Source: Halomonas alimentaria (GTDB lineage: Bacteria > Pseudomonadota > Gammaproteobacteria > Pseudomonadales > Halomonadaceae). From it: a stretch of DNA of 64,000 nucleotides. Below, piece by piece: positions 10,878 to 21,100 of this stretch. A program made the translations under genes and the position numbers. Every line of letters starts with the position of its first letter. Position 1 is the first letter of the stretch. The notes under the pieces are model-generated. The model saw only the letters and a list, made by a program, of their open reading frames with translations, was not told the DNA's origin and made no database searches. Where the stretch lies: positions 2,924,805 to 2,988,804 of the forward strand of contig NZ_WUTT01000001.1 of the NCBI RefSeq assembly GCF_009902005.1, written 5' to 3'.

Positions 10878-12965
10878 CTAGGCTTCGAGGTGCACCACGC
10901 CCAGCGCCCAGAGGATATAGGCGTCCTGGCGGGCGCCGTCGTGCCATGCCTTGAAGCGACCCGAGGCACCGCCGTGGCCGGCGGCCATGTCGGTGCGCAG
11001 CAGCACCGGCCCGCGTGCGCTGCCCAGTTCGGTAAGCCGCGCATAGAGCTTGGCCGGCTCCCAGTAGGGCACCCGGGTGTCGTGCCAACTGCCCTGCAGG
11101 AACAGCGTGGGGTAGGGGGCCTTGGCGAGGTTGTCCAGCGGTGAGTAGGCGCCGATGCGCCGCCGGGCATCGGGGTCGTCGGGGTTGCCCCACTCGGTGT
11201 ATTCGGCGGTGGTCAGCGGCAGGTCGGGGTTCTCCATGGTGCGCAGCACGTCCACGAAGGGCACGTCGAGCACCGCCGCACAGAAGGCCTCCGGTGCCAG
11301 GTTGAGGCTGGCACCCACCAGCAGGCCGCCGGCGCTGGCTCCGTAGGCTGCGATGCGCTCGCCGTCGCCGATGCCGTGCTCCACCAGGGCGTCGCGTGCG
11401 GCCAGGAAGTCGCGGAAGCTGTTGGCCTTGTGCTCGAGCTTGCCGGCCAGGTACCAGGGCTCGCCACGGTCGCCACCGCCTCGCACGTGGGCCACGGCAA
11501 AGGCCACGCCGCGGGAGAGCAGCTCCAGGCGGGCCACCGAGAACCAGGGATCCAGCACCTCGCCGTAGGCGCCGTAACCATAGAGCAGGGTCGGCAACGG
11601 GTGTCCGACCAGGTCGGCGCGCATCACCACCGAGACCGGGATGCGCTCGCCGTCGTGGGAGGACGCCCACAGCCGCTCGCAGGCGAGCTGCTCGGGCCTG
11701 AGGTCACCGTGGATCGGCTGCTGCTTGAGCAGGCGGCGCGCGCCACTGTCCAGGTCGTGCTCGATCCAGCTGACCGGCAGCACGAAGGACTCTTCACGCA
11801 GGCGCAGGCGGCGGCTGTCGAAGTGGGGCTCGTCGCCCAGCGCCAGACTGCATGGCGTTTCCGGCAGCGGCAGGCGTTCGTCCCGGGTGACGGCGTGGTC
11901 GGGATCGAACTCCATGACCCTCAGGTGCACCTGGGCCTCGTCATGGTCGCGCTCGGTGATCACCAGCCCCCAGCTGAAGGCGTCGACGTCCTCCAGGGTA
12001 TGGCTGTCGCGGTGGGCGATCAGCGGTTGCCAGCTTTCGGCGTCGGCGCCGCTGTCGAGGCGCGACTCCGCCAGCCGGTCGAGGCGGAAATGGGTCGCGC
12101 CGCGGTTGTGCAGCAGGTAGAAGTGCCCGGGGCGATGGTCCAGGGCGAGCTCCACGCCGCTCTCCCGGGGACGGAAGCAGCGCGGTGGCGTGGCCGGGGC
12201 ATGGGCCGGTATCAGGTGGCACTCGCTGGTGTCCTTGGAGGCGCTCTCCAGCACCAGCCACTCCCGGGAGCGGGTCTTGCCCAGGCCCAGCCAGAACTCC
12301 GGGTCCTCCTCGCGCAGCACCAGCACGGGTTCGTCCGCCTCGCCCTCGGTCAGCCCCAGGCGCCATACGCTCTCGGGGCGCTGGGTGGCGTCGTAGCGGG
12401 TAAACAGCAGGGTGGCATCGTCCTCGGCCCAGCTCAGCTCGGCGCCGATGCCCTCCAGCAGGCGCACGGGGTCGCCGTCGGGGAGTCGGGCCAGGAAGAG
12501 GTCGAACATCTCGTCGCCGGTGGTGTCCTCGGTCCAGGCCAGCCAGCGCTCGTCAGGCGACAGGGCCATGTCGCCGAGCTCGAGGAAGTCGTGGGCCGCG
12601 GCGCGGGCCTCCAGGTCGAGGAAGGGCGCGGCGCGGTCGGGCTTGCCATTGGGGTGGCGCCACCACACCGGATAGTCGGCATCGGCGGCGGTCTCGCTCC
12701 AGTAGGTATAGTGGTCCAGCGGCGTGCGCAGGCCGTGGACGGCGAGCTCGCGACGCGCCAGGTGGCCGTGGTAGAGGCGCTCGACGAGGTCCTCCAGCGG
12801 GGCGAACCAGGCATCGCACTCGGCGTTGGCGGCCTCCAGGAAGCCGGTTACCTCCGGGTCCTCGCGCGCCTCCAGCCAGTGCCACTCGGGGTCGTCGGGA
12901 CGACGGAAGCGAGAAACCGGTGAGGAAAGGGGGCGGTCGGGGTGCTGCGGCGGCTGTGCTTTCAT
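10878..12965 (-). CDS. ptrB: S9 family peptidase, oligopeptidase B type
   Basis: 695 residues, normal for oligopeptidase B. An N-terminal seven-bladed propeller (about residues 75-410) is followed by an alpha/beta hydrolase domain with the nucleophile in GASAGG ('IAAYGASAGGLLVG'), an Asp in 'DTRVPYWEPAKL' and His in the C-terminal 'AAGHGG'. It cleaves short peptides after basic residues in the cytoplasm. It reads towards ycgN and away from the membrane-protein gene at 13011, with 45 bp for two divergent promoters. Confidence 0.93.
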   Translation of the reverse strand: MKAQPPQHPDRPLSSPVSRFRRPDDPEWHWLEAREDPEVTGFLEAANAECDAWFAPLEDLVERLYHGHLARRELAVHGLRTPLDHYTYWSETAADADYPVWWRHPNGKPDRAAPFLDLEARAAAHDFLELGDMALSPDERWLAWTEDTTGDEMFDLFLARLPDGDPVRLLEGIGAELSWAEDDATLLFTRYDATQRPESVWRLGLTEGEADEPVLVLREEDPEFWLGLGKTRSREWLVLESASKDTSECHLIPAHAPATPPRCFRPRESGVELALDHRPGHFYLLHNRGATHFRLDRLAESRLDSGADAESWQPLIAHRDSHTLEDVDAFSWGLVITERDHDEAQVHLRVMEFDPDHAVTRDERLPLPETPCSLALGDEPHFDSRRLRLREESFVLPVSWIEHDLDSGARRLLKQQPIHGDLRPEQLACERLWASSHDGERIPVSVVMRADLVGHPLPTLLYGYGAYGEVLDPWFSVARLELLSRGVAFAVAHVRGGGDRGEPWYLAGKLEHKANSFRDFLAARDALVEHGIGDGERIAAYGASAGGLLVGASLNLAPEAFCAAVLDVPFVDVLRTMENPDLPLTTAEYTEWGNPDDPDARRRIGAYSPLDNLAKAPYPTLFLQGSWHDTRVPYWEPAKLYARLTELGSARGPVLLRTDMAAGHGGASGRFKAWHDGARQDAYILWALGVVHLEA

Positions 12966-13010
12966 GGCGCGGGATGTACCATACTCGAATGAGAGAAAAG
13001 TGAGGTGGCA

Positions 13011-13439
13011 ATGCCTATTACCGAATCGATGAGCCTACTATGGCTGAGCTACGGCGTATTGTCGCTGGTGGTGTTGCTCACCGGCTACCTGGGGCTGGCC
13101 TTCCTGCCACGCCTGCTGCGGCTGCCGATCACCTGGCTGGTGGCGGGTGTGATGTGGATGCCGGCGCGCTTCCGCCTGCCGCTGCTCGAGGAGGGGGATT
13201 TCTATACCGGCCTCGCGCCCGCGGTGGTCGTGGCGACGGTGGCCTTTCTCGAACGCAATGCCGAGGCGTTGATGCCGGCCCTGACCCTGACGCTGCTGGG
13301 CGCGGGGCTGGGGGCTGTCTTCGGACTGCTGCTGTGGTGGCTCGGCAGGCGGCGTGACGGGGCGCAAGTCAGGCAGGAGCCCGAGGATGATGCCGACGAT
13401 CGGCGTGGTGCCGAGCGCCGGGAGCCGGTGATCGGCTAG
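13011..13439 (+). CDS. Small membrane protein of unknown function
   Basis: 142 residues with three strongly hydrophobic segments (about residues 9-30, 34-50, 65-110 with a short break) and a charged C-terminus. No family recognised. The ATG at 13011 is preferred over GTG 13005 because GAGG stands five bases before it. The VWA gene follows after 33 bp on the same strand, so the two may act together at the membrane. Confidence 0.7.
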   Translation: MPITESMSLLWLSYGVLSLVVLLTGYLGLAFLPRLLRLPITWLVAGVMWMPARFRLPLLEEGDFYTGLAPAVVVATVAFLERNAEALMPALTLTLLGAGLGAVFGLLLWWLGRRRDGAQVRQEPEDDADDRRGAERREPVIG

Positions 13440-13472
13440 TTCGACCAGGGGTGATTGAATAAGGAGGCCAGG

Positions 13473-15308
13473 ATGGCCAGCAGAGCCCGGGGCTTGGCAG
13501 GACGACGCATCGGCGGCTGGCTGGTGCTTGTCTGCCTGTGTGCGCTGCTGGCCCCTTCTGCATTGGCACAGGCGGTAGAGAGCCGGCCGGAAGTGCGCGT
13601 GATCATCGACGTCTCCGGCAGCATGCGCACCAATGATCCCGAGCGGCTCAGCGCCAGCGCCCTGGAACTGCTGGTCTCGCTGCTGCCCGAGGGAACCACC
13701 GCCGGCGTGTGGACCTTCGGCGAGACCGTGGCTAACCCCCTGCCTCGGGGCGAGGTGGATGGCGACTGGCGCGCCGACGCCCGCCAGCTGCGTCCGCGCC
13801 TCGCCGGCGTGCAGCCCTATACCGATATCGAGGCCGCGGTGCGCCGCGCCGCGGCCCCCGAGGCGGACGGCTGGCGTCATCTGGTACTTCTTACCGATGG
13901 GGTGATCGACCTGTCGCCCTCCCACGGCGCCAAGCCCGGGGTGGATGACGCCTCGCGCCGGCGACTGCTCGACGAGCTGGCACCGGGCCTGGCCGACGAG
14001 GGGGTGGTCGTCCACGCCATCGCCTTCTCCGACCAGGCCGACATGGCGCTGGTCGAATCGCTCTCGCGCACGACCGGTGGCCTGCCGGCCCTGGTGGCCT
14101 CTCCCGAGAGCCTGCTGGGTGCCTTCCTGGATATCGTCGAACGCATCTTCCCCGCCGACAGCATCCCCCTGGAGAACGGGCAATTTCGCATCGAGCCGGG
14201 CATCGAGTCCTTCTCGGCGCTGCTCTTCCACGAGCCCGGCGCCGAGCCGCTGGTACTGGTGGGCCCGGACGGCAGCGAGTATCGCGCCGCCACTCCGCCC
14301 CCGGGCGGTCGCTGGCAGGTGGAGCCGCGCTTCGACCTGCTGCGGGTGCCCGAGCCCAGCCCCGGCGAGTGGCGTGTCGAGGGCGAGATCACCGACGAGA
14401 GTCGCATCGGGGTCGCCTCGGCGCTGGCCCTGCGTACGGGCAAGTTGCCGGCCACGGCCTTCCTGGGCTTCCCGCTGTCGGTGGAGGCGTGGCTTGCGCG
14501 CAATGGTCTGCCCTTCGATGGCGAACTCGAGGAGCTCGCGCTGCGCGCCGAACTCATCGCCGACGGCGGTGAGGTGCAGTCGGCGACGACCCTTGCGCGT
14601 GACGGTGGGCGCTTCCGCGGAGTGCTGCGGCCTCCTTCGCTGCCCGGCACCGCCAGCCTGGTCATCAGCGCCGAGGCCGAGGGCTTTGTCCGACAGCGCG
14701 TCCAGGCGATCAACCTGCTGGCCCCCCTGGTGGCCCGCCATGAGCCCGAGTCGCAGCGGGTAGTGGTGGCGGCGCGCCACCCCGAGCTGGGGCACGCCAA
14801 CACCCGCCCCTGGGCCGAGCTCGCCGGTGATCGCCTCGCCGTCGAACCGCTGGGCGAGCGACGCTGGACGATCGCGCTCCCCGAGTTGGACGACAGCGTC
14901 AGTCGTCCGCTGCTGTTGGGTGCCGAGGTGGAGCTGGAGGGCGAGACCCATGCGCTGCGCCTGCCACGCCTGGTGCTGTTTGCCGAGTCGGCCACCGGCC
15001 TCGATCTCGCCGCCGCGGATGGCGAGCTCTCCTCGGAGCGTTTCCATCAGGACCTCACCACCGGGCGCAGCGCCGACGAGGCGTCCGATGGTACCGTGGA
15101 ACGCCTCGTCGCTACCCTAAATGAACTGGTTGCGGCCGGCATCCAGCGCTGGCGCACGAGCTGGCTGCCGCACCTCGCGGCACTGGCCGCTCGGCCGCTG
15201 GCCTGGGCCGTGGCCGCAGGCCTGCTGCTGGTGGCACTCCTGCTGCTCATGCTGCGTGGACGCCGCCGCCAGCGACACCGCGCCCATCGGGAGGATCCCC
15301 ATGTGTGA
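13473..15308 (+). CDS. VWA domain-containing membrane protein
   Basis: 611 residues. A signal peptide (residues 1-30, cleavage near ALAQA) is followed by a von Willebrand A domain with a MIDAS start DVSGSM, the later Thr/Asp of 'VLLTDGVIDL' and a long region rich in beta-strand character. A single transmembrane helix near the C-terminus ('LAWAVAAGLLLVALLLLMLRG') is followed by a basic tail, so most of the protein is periplasmic. ATG 13473 has AAGGAGG five bases upstream. VWA domains bind partners through a metal ion; the partner is unknown. The stop overlaps the next gene by eight bases. Confidence 0.87.
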   Translation: MASRARGLAGRRIGGWLVLVCLCALLAPSALAQAVESRPEVRVIIDVSGSMRTNDPERLSASALELLVSLLPEGTTAGVWTFGETVANPLPRGEVDGDWRADARQLRPRLAGVQPYTDIEAAVRRAAAPEADGWRHLVLLTDGVIDLSPSHGAKPGVDDASRRRLLDELAPGLADEGVVVHAIAFSDQADMALVESLSRTTGGLPALVASPESLLGAFLDIVERIFPADSIPLENGQFRIEPGIESFSALLFHEPGAEPLVLVGPDGSEYRAATPPPGGRWQVEPRFDLLRVPEPSPGEWRVEGEITDESRIGVASALALRTGKLPATAFLGFPLSVEAWLARNGLPFDGELEELALRAELIADGGEVQSATTLARDGGRFRGVLRPPSLPGTASLVISAEAEGFVRQRVQAINLLAPLVARHEPESQRVVVAARHPELGHANTRPWAELAGDRLAVEPLGERRWTIALPELDDSVSRPLLLGAEVELEGETHALRLPRLVLFAESATGLDLAAADGELSSERFHQDLTTGRSADEASDGTVERLVATLNELVAAGIQRWRTSWLPHLAALAARPLAWAVAAGLLLVALLLLMLRGRRRQRHRAHREDPHV

Positions 15309-16104
15309 ACTGTTGGGCATGAGTGCCAACGTGCCGACCGACATCTGCTTCAGCTTTACCGGTTTCCTGCATCGCGGTGGAGGCACCGGACCGCATCGCG
15401 ACGGCTGGGGCATCGCCTTCTACGAGGAGGGCGGCTATCGCGACTTCCGCGACCCGCACCCCTCGGTGCGCTCGCCCATCGCCCGGCTGATCTGCGACTA
15501 CCCGATCAAGTCACATATCGTGATCAGCCATATCCGCCAGGCCAACGTGGGGCAGGTGCGCCTGGCCAACACCCACCCCTTCGTGCGCGAGATGTGGGGT
15601 CAGCCCTGGTGCTATGCCCACAATGGCCAGCTCGCCGGCTGGCAATCGCTGCCGCTGACCTTCTACCGGCCGGTGGGTGACACCGACAGCGAGCACGCCT
15701 TCTGCTGGCTGCTCGGCGAGCTGCGCCAGCGCTTCCCGGAGCGTCCGGAAAGTGCCGAGCAGCGCGAGGGCCTGTGGCGGCTGCTGCATCAGCTCTGCGA
15801 GCGGCTGCGGGGGCTGGGCGTGTTCAACCTGCTGCTGGCCGACGGTGACTACCTCTACACCTTCTGCTCGACGAAGCTGGCGCATATCACCCGGCGAGCC
15901 CCCTTCGGCAGGGCCAGCCTCTCCGACGCCGAGCTGACGGTGAATTTCGCCGAGCATACCACCACCCACGACATTGTCTCGGTGATCGCCACCGAGCCGC
16001 TGACCGACAACGAGGCCTGGGAGCGCATGGTGCCCGGTGAGCTGCTGGTGTGGCGCGACGGCCAGATCTGCGCGCGCTTCGGCAGTCATCAGGCATCGGC
16101 ATAG
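15301..16104 (+). CDS. yafJ: Class II glutamine amidotransferase (YafJ-like)
   Basis: 267 residues starting MCELLGMSAN, so the catalytic Cys2 becomes N-terminal after Met removal. Further Ntn-hydrolase features are 'HRGGGTGPHRDGWG', 'SHIRQANVG' and 'AHNGQLAG'. The family hydrolyses glutamine; YafJ-type proteins are linked to amino-group transfer with no well-defined substrate, and some relatives are Egt-type amidohydrolases. The start is fixed by the need for Cys at position 2 and overlaps the VWA stop by eight bases. Confidence 0.9.
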   Translation: MCELLGMSANVPTDICFSFTGFLHRGGGTGPHRDGWGIAFYEEGGYRDFRDPHPSVRSPIARLICDYPIKSHIVISHIRQANVGQVRLANTHPFVREMWGQPWCYAHNGQLAGWQSLPLTFYRPVGDTDSEHAFCWLLGELRQRFPERPESAEQREGLWRLLHQLCERLRGLGVFNLLLADGDYLYTFCSTKLAHITRRAPFGRASLSDAELTVNFAEHTTTHDIVSVIATEPLTDNEAWERMVPGELLVWRDGQICARFGSHQASA

Positions 16105-16120
16105 TTGCTGACGAGCGATG

Positions 16121-16134
16121 CAAACGGTAGTTTG
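16121..16134. promoter_or_regulatory. PsrA-type operator upstream of fadD
   Basis: CAAAC-GGTA-GTTTG, a perfect inverted repeat 97 bp before the fadD start. It fits the motif known for the Pseudomonas TetR-type fatty-acid regulator PsrA ((G/C)AAAC-N2-4-GTTT(G/C)). A near-identical site lies at 46031-46050. Confidence 0.6.
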
Positions 16135-16231
16135 AATCGATCGTTTTACAGCGCTCCAGGCTCGGTAGTAAGGTAGCCACGGGAAAACAACAAGCGTCGA
16201 TGGCGCATCGGCGATATTGCGGAGACACGTC

Positions 16232-17938
16232 ATGAGTGAACATGCCCACGCCCCCATTCTCGAAGGCCCCGAGCTCGAAGGCATGGAGGCGTACCGCTCG
16301 GTCACCGATATCTTCCACGCCGCGGTGGGCAAGTATGCCGACAAGCCGGCCTTCAGCTGCATGGGCCAGACGTTGAGCTTCGCCGACCTGGATCGCCTCT
16401 CCGGCGACTTCGCGGCCTGGCTGCAGCACGAGACCACCCTGCAGCCGGGCGACCGCATCGCCATCCAGCTGCCCAACGTGCTGCAGTTTCCGGTGGCGGT
16501 GTTCGGCGCCATGCGTGCCGGCCTGGTGGTGGTCAACACCAACCCGCTCTACACCGAGCGGGAGATGGCCCACCAGTTCAAGGACGCCGGCGCCAAGGCG
16601 ATCGTGATCCTCGCCAACATGGCCGACAAGCTCGAGAAGATCCTCGAGCGCACCGATATCCAGCATGTGGTAGTGACCGAACTGGCCGACCTCCATGACT
16701 TTCCCCGGCGGCCGCTGATCAACCTGGTGGTCAAGCACGTCAAGAAGCTGGTGCCGGCCTTCCGGCTTCCCGGACACACGCCGCTGCGACAGGCACTGAA
16801 GGAGGGCGCCGCACGCCAGCACCACGACGTGGAGCGCGACCTCGATGATATCGCCGCGCTGCAGTACACCGGCGGTACCACGGGGCTTGCCAAGGGCACC
16901 ATGCTCACCCATCGCAACCTGGTGGCCAACATGCTCCAGGCCGGCCAGGCCATCGGTCCTGGCCTCGATCACGGCAATGAGGTGGTGATCGCGCCGCTGC
17001 CCGCGTATCACATCTATACCTTCACGGTGAACTGTCTGTTCCTGATGGAGACCGGCAACCACTCGCTGCTGATCACCAATCCGCGCGACCTGCCGGGCTT
17101 CGTCAAGGAGCTGCGCAAGGTGCCCTTCACCGCTTTCATTGGCCTCAATACCCTGTTCAACGCGCTGTGCAACCGCGAGGACTTCCGCTCGCTGGACTTC
17201 TCCAGGCTGCACCTGACCATCTCCGGGGGCATGGCGCTGACCAAGCCGGTGGCCGAGCGCTGGAAGGAGGTCACCGGCTGCGACATCGCCGAGGGCTACG
17301 GGCTAACCGAGACCTCGCCGGTGGTCAGCTTCAACCCGGTGGATGCCATCCGGCTGGGGACCATCGGCAAGCCGGTGGCCGGTACCCGGGTCAAGGTGGT
17401 GGATGCCGACGGCAATGACCTGGCCTTCGGCGAGGCGGGCGAGCTCTGTGTCCAGGGTCCCCAGGTGATGAAGGGCTACTGGAACCGCGATGACGAGACC
17501 GCCCAGGTGATCGACGAGGGGGGCTGGTTCCATACCGGCGATATCGCCGTGCTCCAGGAGGACGGCTATATCCGCATCGTCGACCGCAAGAAGGACATGA
17601 TCCTGGTCTCGGGTTTCAACGTCTATCCCAACGAGATCGAGGACGTGGTGGCCCAGCACCCCGACGTGCTCGAGTCGGCGGCGGTGGGGGTACCCGACGA
17701 GGCCAGCGGCGAGGCGATCAAGCTGTTCGTGGTGCCCCGCGGCAGTGCCGAGATCGACCCCGAGGCGCTGCGCGCCTGGTGCAAGAAGGAGCTCACCGGC
17801 TACAAGGTCCCGCGCACCGTCGAGGTGCGTGACGAGCTGCCCAAGACCAATGTGGGGAAGGTCCTGCGTCGCCAGCTCCGCGACGAGGAGCGGGAGAAGG
17901 CCGGCACGGGTAGCGATAGCGAAAGGCGCCGGGGATAG
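16232..17938 (+). CDS. fadD: Long-chain fatty-acid--CoA ligase
   Basis: 568 residues. AMP-forming ligase with P-loop 'YTGGTTGLAKGTMLTH', 'GYGLTETSPVVS', the hinge 'IVDRKKDMILVSGFNVYPNEIE' and the C-terminal 'PKTNVGKVLRRQL' lysine. It activates long-chain fatty acids to acyl-CoA at the inner membrane for beta-oxidation. ATG 16232 is chosen because GGAGAC lies just upstream. A CAAAC-N4-GTTTG site in the promoter region suggests repression by a PsrA-type regulator. Confidence 0.92.
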   Translation: MSEHAHAPILEGPELEGMEAYRSVTDIFHAAVGKYADKPAFSCMGQTLSFADLDRLSGDFAAWLQHETTLQPGDRIAIQLPNVLQFPVAVFGAMRAGLVVVNTNPLYTEREMAHQFKDAGAKAIVILANMADKLEKILERTDIQHVVVTELADLHDFPRRPLINLVVKHVKKLVPAFRLPGHTPLRQALKEGAARQHHDVERDLDDIAALQYTGGTTGLAKGTMLTHRNLVANMLQAGQAIGPGLDHGNEVVIAPLPAYHIYTFTVNCLFLMETGNHSLLITNPRDLPGFVKELRKVPFTAFIGLNTLFNALCNREDFRSLDFSRLHLTISGGMALTKPVAERWKEVTGCDIAEGYGLTETSPVVSFNPVDAIRLGTIGKPVAGTRVKVVDADGNDLAFGEAGELCVQGPQVMKGYWNRDDETAQVIDEGGWFHTGDIAVLQEDGYIRIVDRKKDMILVSGFNVYPNEIEDVVAQHPDVLESAAVGVPDEASGEAIKLFVVPRGSAEIDPEALRAWCKKELTGYKVPRTVEVRDELPKTNVGKVLRRQLRDEEREKAGTGSDSERRRG

Positions 17939-17973
17939 GCCGGAGAGGGGGGCCGAGGACCAGGGACGGCCGA

Positions 17974-18009
17974 GGTAGCGTACAAGGAAGTATTCACAGC
18001 GCCCCCTCG
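17974..18009 (+). repeat. Extragenic repeat, copy 2 (36-bp core)
   Basis: Same 36-bp core as copy 1 at 10277-10312 with three differences. It lies 36 bp after the fadD stop. Flanking similarity extends to about 18030. Confidence 0.75.
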
Positions 18010-18105
18010 AAGGCCTGTCGCCGGGAAAGCCTTGAGCGGTGTGGGCATTTGCGATCGCAATAGTGAGACACACCCATTGATTGGCCGCCGCCATGGCCGC
18101 GGCGT

Positions 18106-18144
18106 TACAATGAAGCGCCCGCGCCGGAGCCCCCGGCGCGGGCG
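18106..18144 (+). promoter_or_regulatory. hrpA -10 element and 12-bp leader hairpin
   Basis: TACAAT at 18106-18111 resembles a -10 element. Directly after it, CGCCCGCGCCGG (18116-18127) and its exact complement (18133-18144) form a 12-pair stem with a five-base loop, then TTATTG. It may terminate fadD transcription or structure the hrpA leader; the sequence does not decide. Confidence 0.45.
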
Positions 18145-18171
18145 TTATTGTCAGCCCTGACCGGAGTCGCC

Positions 18172-21100
18172 GTGTCCGACGAGACCCCCGCCGTTACCCC
18201 TCGCCACCTGTCCGATGCCGACCGCCTGCGCCAGCTGCGCCGAGGGCTGGATGGCGTGCTGCTGCGCGACCATCTGACCCTGGAGAAGCGCCTCAAGGGG
18301 CTTGCGCGCCGCCTGCAGGAGGGCAAGCCAGTCGACCGCGGCCTGGCCGAGGTCGAGAAGGCCATGGCCCGTTCGGCCGGCCTGGTGGCGCGCCGCACGG
18401 CGCGGCCGGTGACGCTCAACTACCCGCCCGAACTGCCGGTGGTGGAGCGTCGCGAGGATATCCTGGCGGCCCTGCGCGACCACCAGGTGGTGGTGGTGGC
18501 CGGCGAGACCGGCTCCGGCAAGACCACCCAGCTGCCCAAGCTCTGCCTGGAGCTGGGCCTGGGGCGGCGCGGGCTGATCGGCCATACCCAGCCGCGGCGG
18601 CTGGCGGCCCGCTCGGTGGCCACGCGCCTGGCCGAGGAGCTCGAGACGCCGCTGGGTGAGCAGGTGGGCTACCAGGTGCGCTTCACCGACCAGAGCGGCG
18701 ATGACACCCTGGTCAAGCTGATGACCGACGGCATCCTGCTGGCCGAGACGCGCCACGACCCGGACCTGCGCCGCTACGAGGCGATCATCATCGACGAGGC
18801 CCACGAGCGCAGCCTCAATATCGACTTCCTGCTCGGCTACCTGCGGCGCCTGCTGTTGCGACGCCCCGACCTCAAGGTGATCATCACCTCGGCGACCATC
18901 GACGTGGAGCGTTTCGCCGCGCACTTCGCGTTGCCGGACAGGAGCGGCAAGACCGCGCCGGCCCCGGTGGTGGAGGTCTCCGGGCGTACCTACCCGGTGG
19001 AGGTGCACTACCGCCCGCTGGTGCGTGACGCCGATGACGAGGAGGATCGCACCCTGCAAGAGGGCATCCTGCATGCCGTGGAAGAGATCGAGCGCATCGA
19101 GCGCGACAAGGGCTGGCGCCATGGTCCCCGCGACGTGCTGGTGTTCCTGCCCGGTGAACGCGAGATCCGCGAGACCGCCGATACCCTGCGGCGTGCCGAG
19201 CTTCGTGGCACCGAGATCCTGCCGCTCTATGCGCGTCTCTCCAATGCCGAGCAGAATCGCGTCTTCGCCCCCCACACCGGGCGACGCATCGTGCTCTCCA
19301 CCAATGTGGCCGAGACCTCGCTCACCGTGCCGGGCATCCGCTACGTGATCGACCCCGGCCTGGTGCGCATCAGCCGTTACAGCTACCGCTCCAAGATCCA
19401 GCGTCTGCCGGTGGAGCCGATCAGCCAGGCCAGCGCCAACCAGCGCAAGGGGCGCTGCGGGCGAATCGCCGAGGGCGTCTGCATTCGCCTGTATGACGAG
19501 GAGGACTTCCTCGCCCGCCCCGAATTCACCGACCCCGAGATCCAGCGCACCAACCTGGCCTCTGTGATCCTCTCCATGCTGTCGCTCAAGCTCGGCAGCA
19601 TCGAGGAGTTCCCCTTCGTCGACCCGCCGGACTCGCGCTTCGTCACTGACGGCTTCAAGCTGCTGTTCGAGCTGGGCGCGGTGGATCAGGCCCAGCGGCT
19701 GACCGCCGTCGGGCGCAAGCTGGCCCACCTGCCCATCGACCCGCGCCTGGCGCGGATGGTGCTGGCCGGCGCCGAGCAGGGCGGCCTGCGTGAGGTGCTG
19801 ATCGTGGTCGCGGGGCTAGCGGTACAGGATCCCCGCGAGCGTCCGGCGGAGAAGCGCCAGGCCGCCGACCAGGCCCATCGCCGCTGGCAGGACCCCGAGT
19901 CCGACTTCCTGGCGCTGCTCAACCTCTGGCACGGTTTCGAGGCGGCCCGCGAGGCGCTCTCCGGCAACCAGCTCAGGCGCTGGTGCAAGGAGCGCTACAT
20001 CAACTACCTGCGCATGCGCGAATGGCACGACACCTTCCGCCAGCTGCGCCAGCTGCTGCGTGACATGCAGATCGAGGTACCGCCGCCGTCCCCTCTCCCC
20101 GTGACCGAGGAGGGCGAGCCGACGGAAGCTGCCCGCGAGGCGCGGCGCCAGAGTGGCGTGGCCCTGCATCGCGCGCTGCTCCCGGGGCTGCTCTCGCATC
20201 TCGGCCTGCTCACCGAGAATCGCGAATACCTGGGGGCCCGCAACCGCAAGTTCGTCATCCATCCGGGCTCGGGGCTGGCCAAGAAGAGCCCCAAGTGGCT
20301 GATGGCCTTCGAGCTGGTGGAGACTTCGCGACTCTTCGCGCGCAGCGTGGCCAGGATCGACCCGCGCTGGATCGAGCCGGTGGCCGGCCATCTGGTCAAG
20401 CGCAGCTACGCCGAGCCCCACTGGGAGATGAAACGTGCCCAGGTGGTGGCCAGCGAACAGGTGACCCTGTTCGGCCTGCCCATCGTCAGTGGCCGGCGCG
20501 TGAACTACGGGGCGATCGCCCCGGGCGAGGCCCGCGAGCTGTTCATCCGCCGAGCCCTGGTGGAGGGCGAGTTCCGGACCCGCGGCGAATTCTTCGCCCA
20601 CAACCGGGCGCTGATCGAGGAGGTCGAGGACCTCGAGGATCGCGCCCGCAAGCGTGACATCCTGGTCGACGAGGAGACCCTCTTCGCCTTCTACGACGAG
20701 CGACTGCCCGAGGGGATCCATAACGGCAAGGGCTTCGAGGAGTGGCGCAAGCAGGCCGAGGCCGAGAACCCCGATATCCTCAAGTTCGACCGTGCCGCCC
20801 TGCTGGCCCGGGAGGCCAGCGAGGTGACCCAGGCGGATTACCCCGACGCCATGACACTCAACGGGGTACGCTATCCGCTCGCCTACCACTTCGAGCCCGG
20901 CGCGGTGGACGATGGCGTGACCCTCACCGTGCCGGCGGCGATGCTGCCCCAGCTGCCCCTGGCCCGCCTGGAGTGGCTGGTGCCGGGCCTGCTGCGTGAG
21001 AAGTGCATCGCCCTGATGAAGTCCCTGCCCAAGGCGATTCGCCGCCAGGTGGTGCCGATCCCCGACTGGGTCGACGCCGCCCTGGAGACCATGGTCCCCG

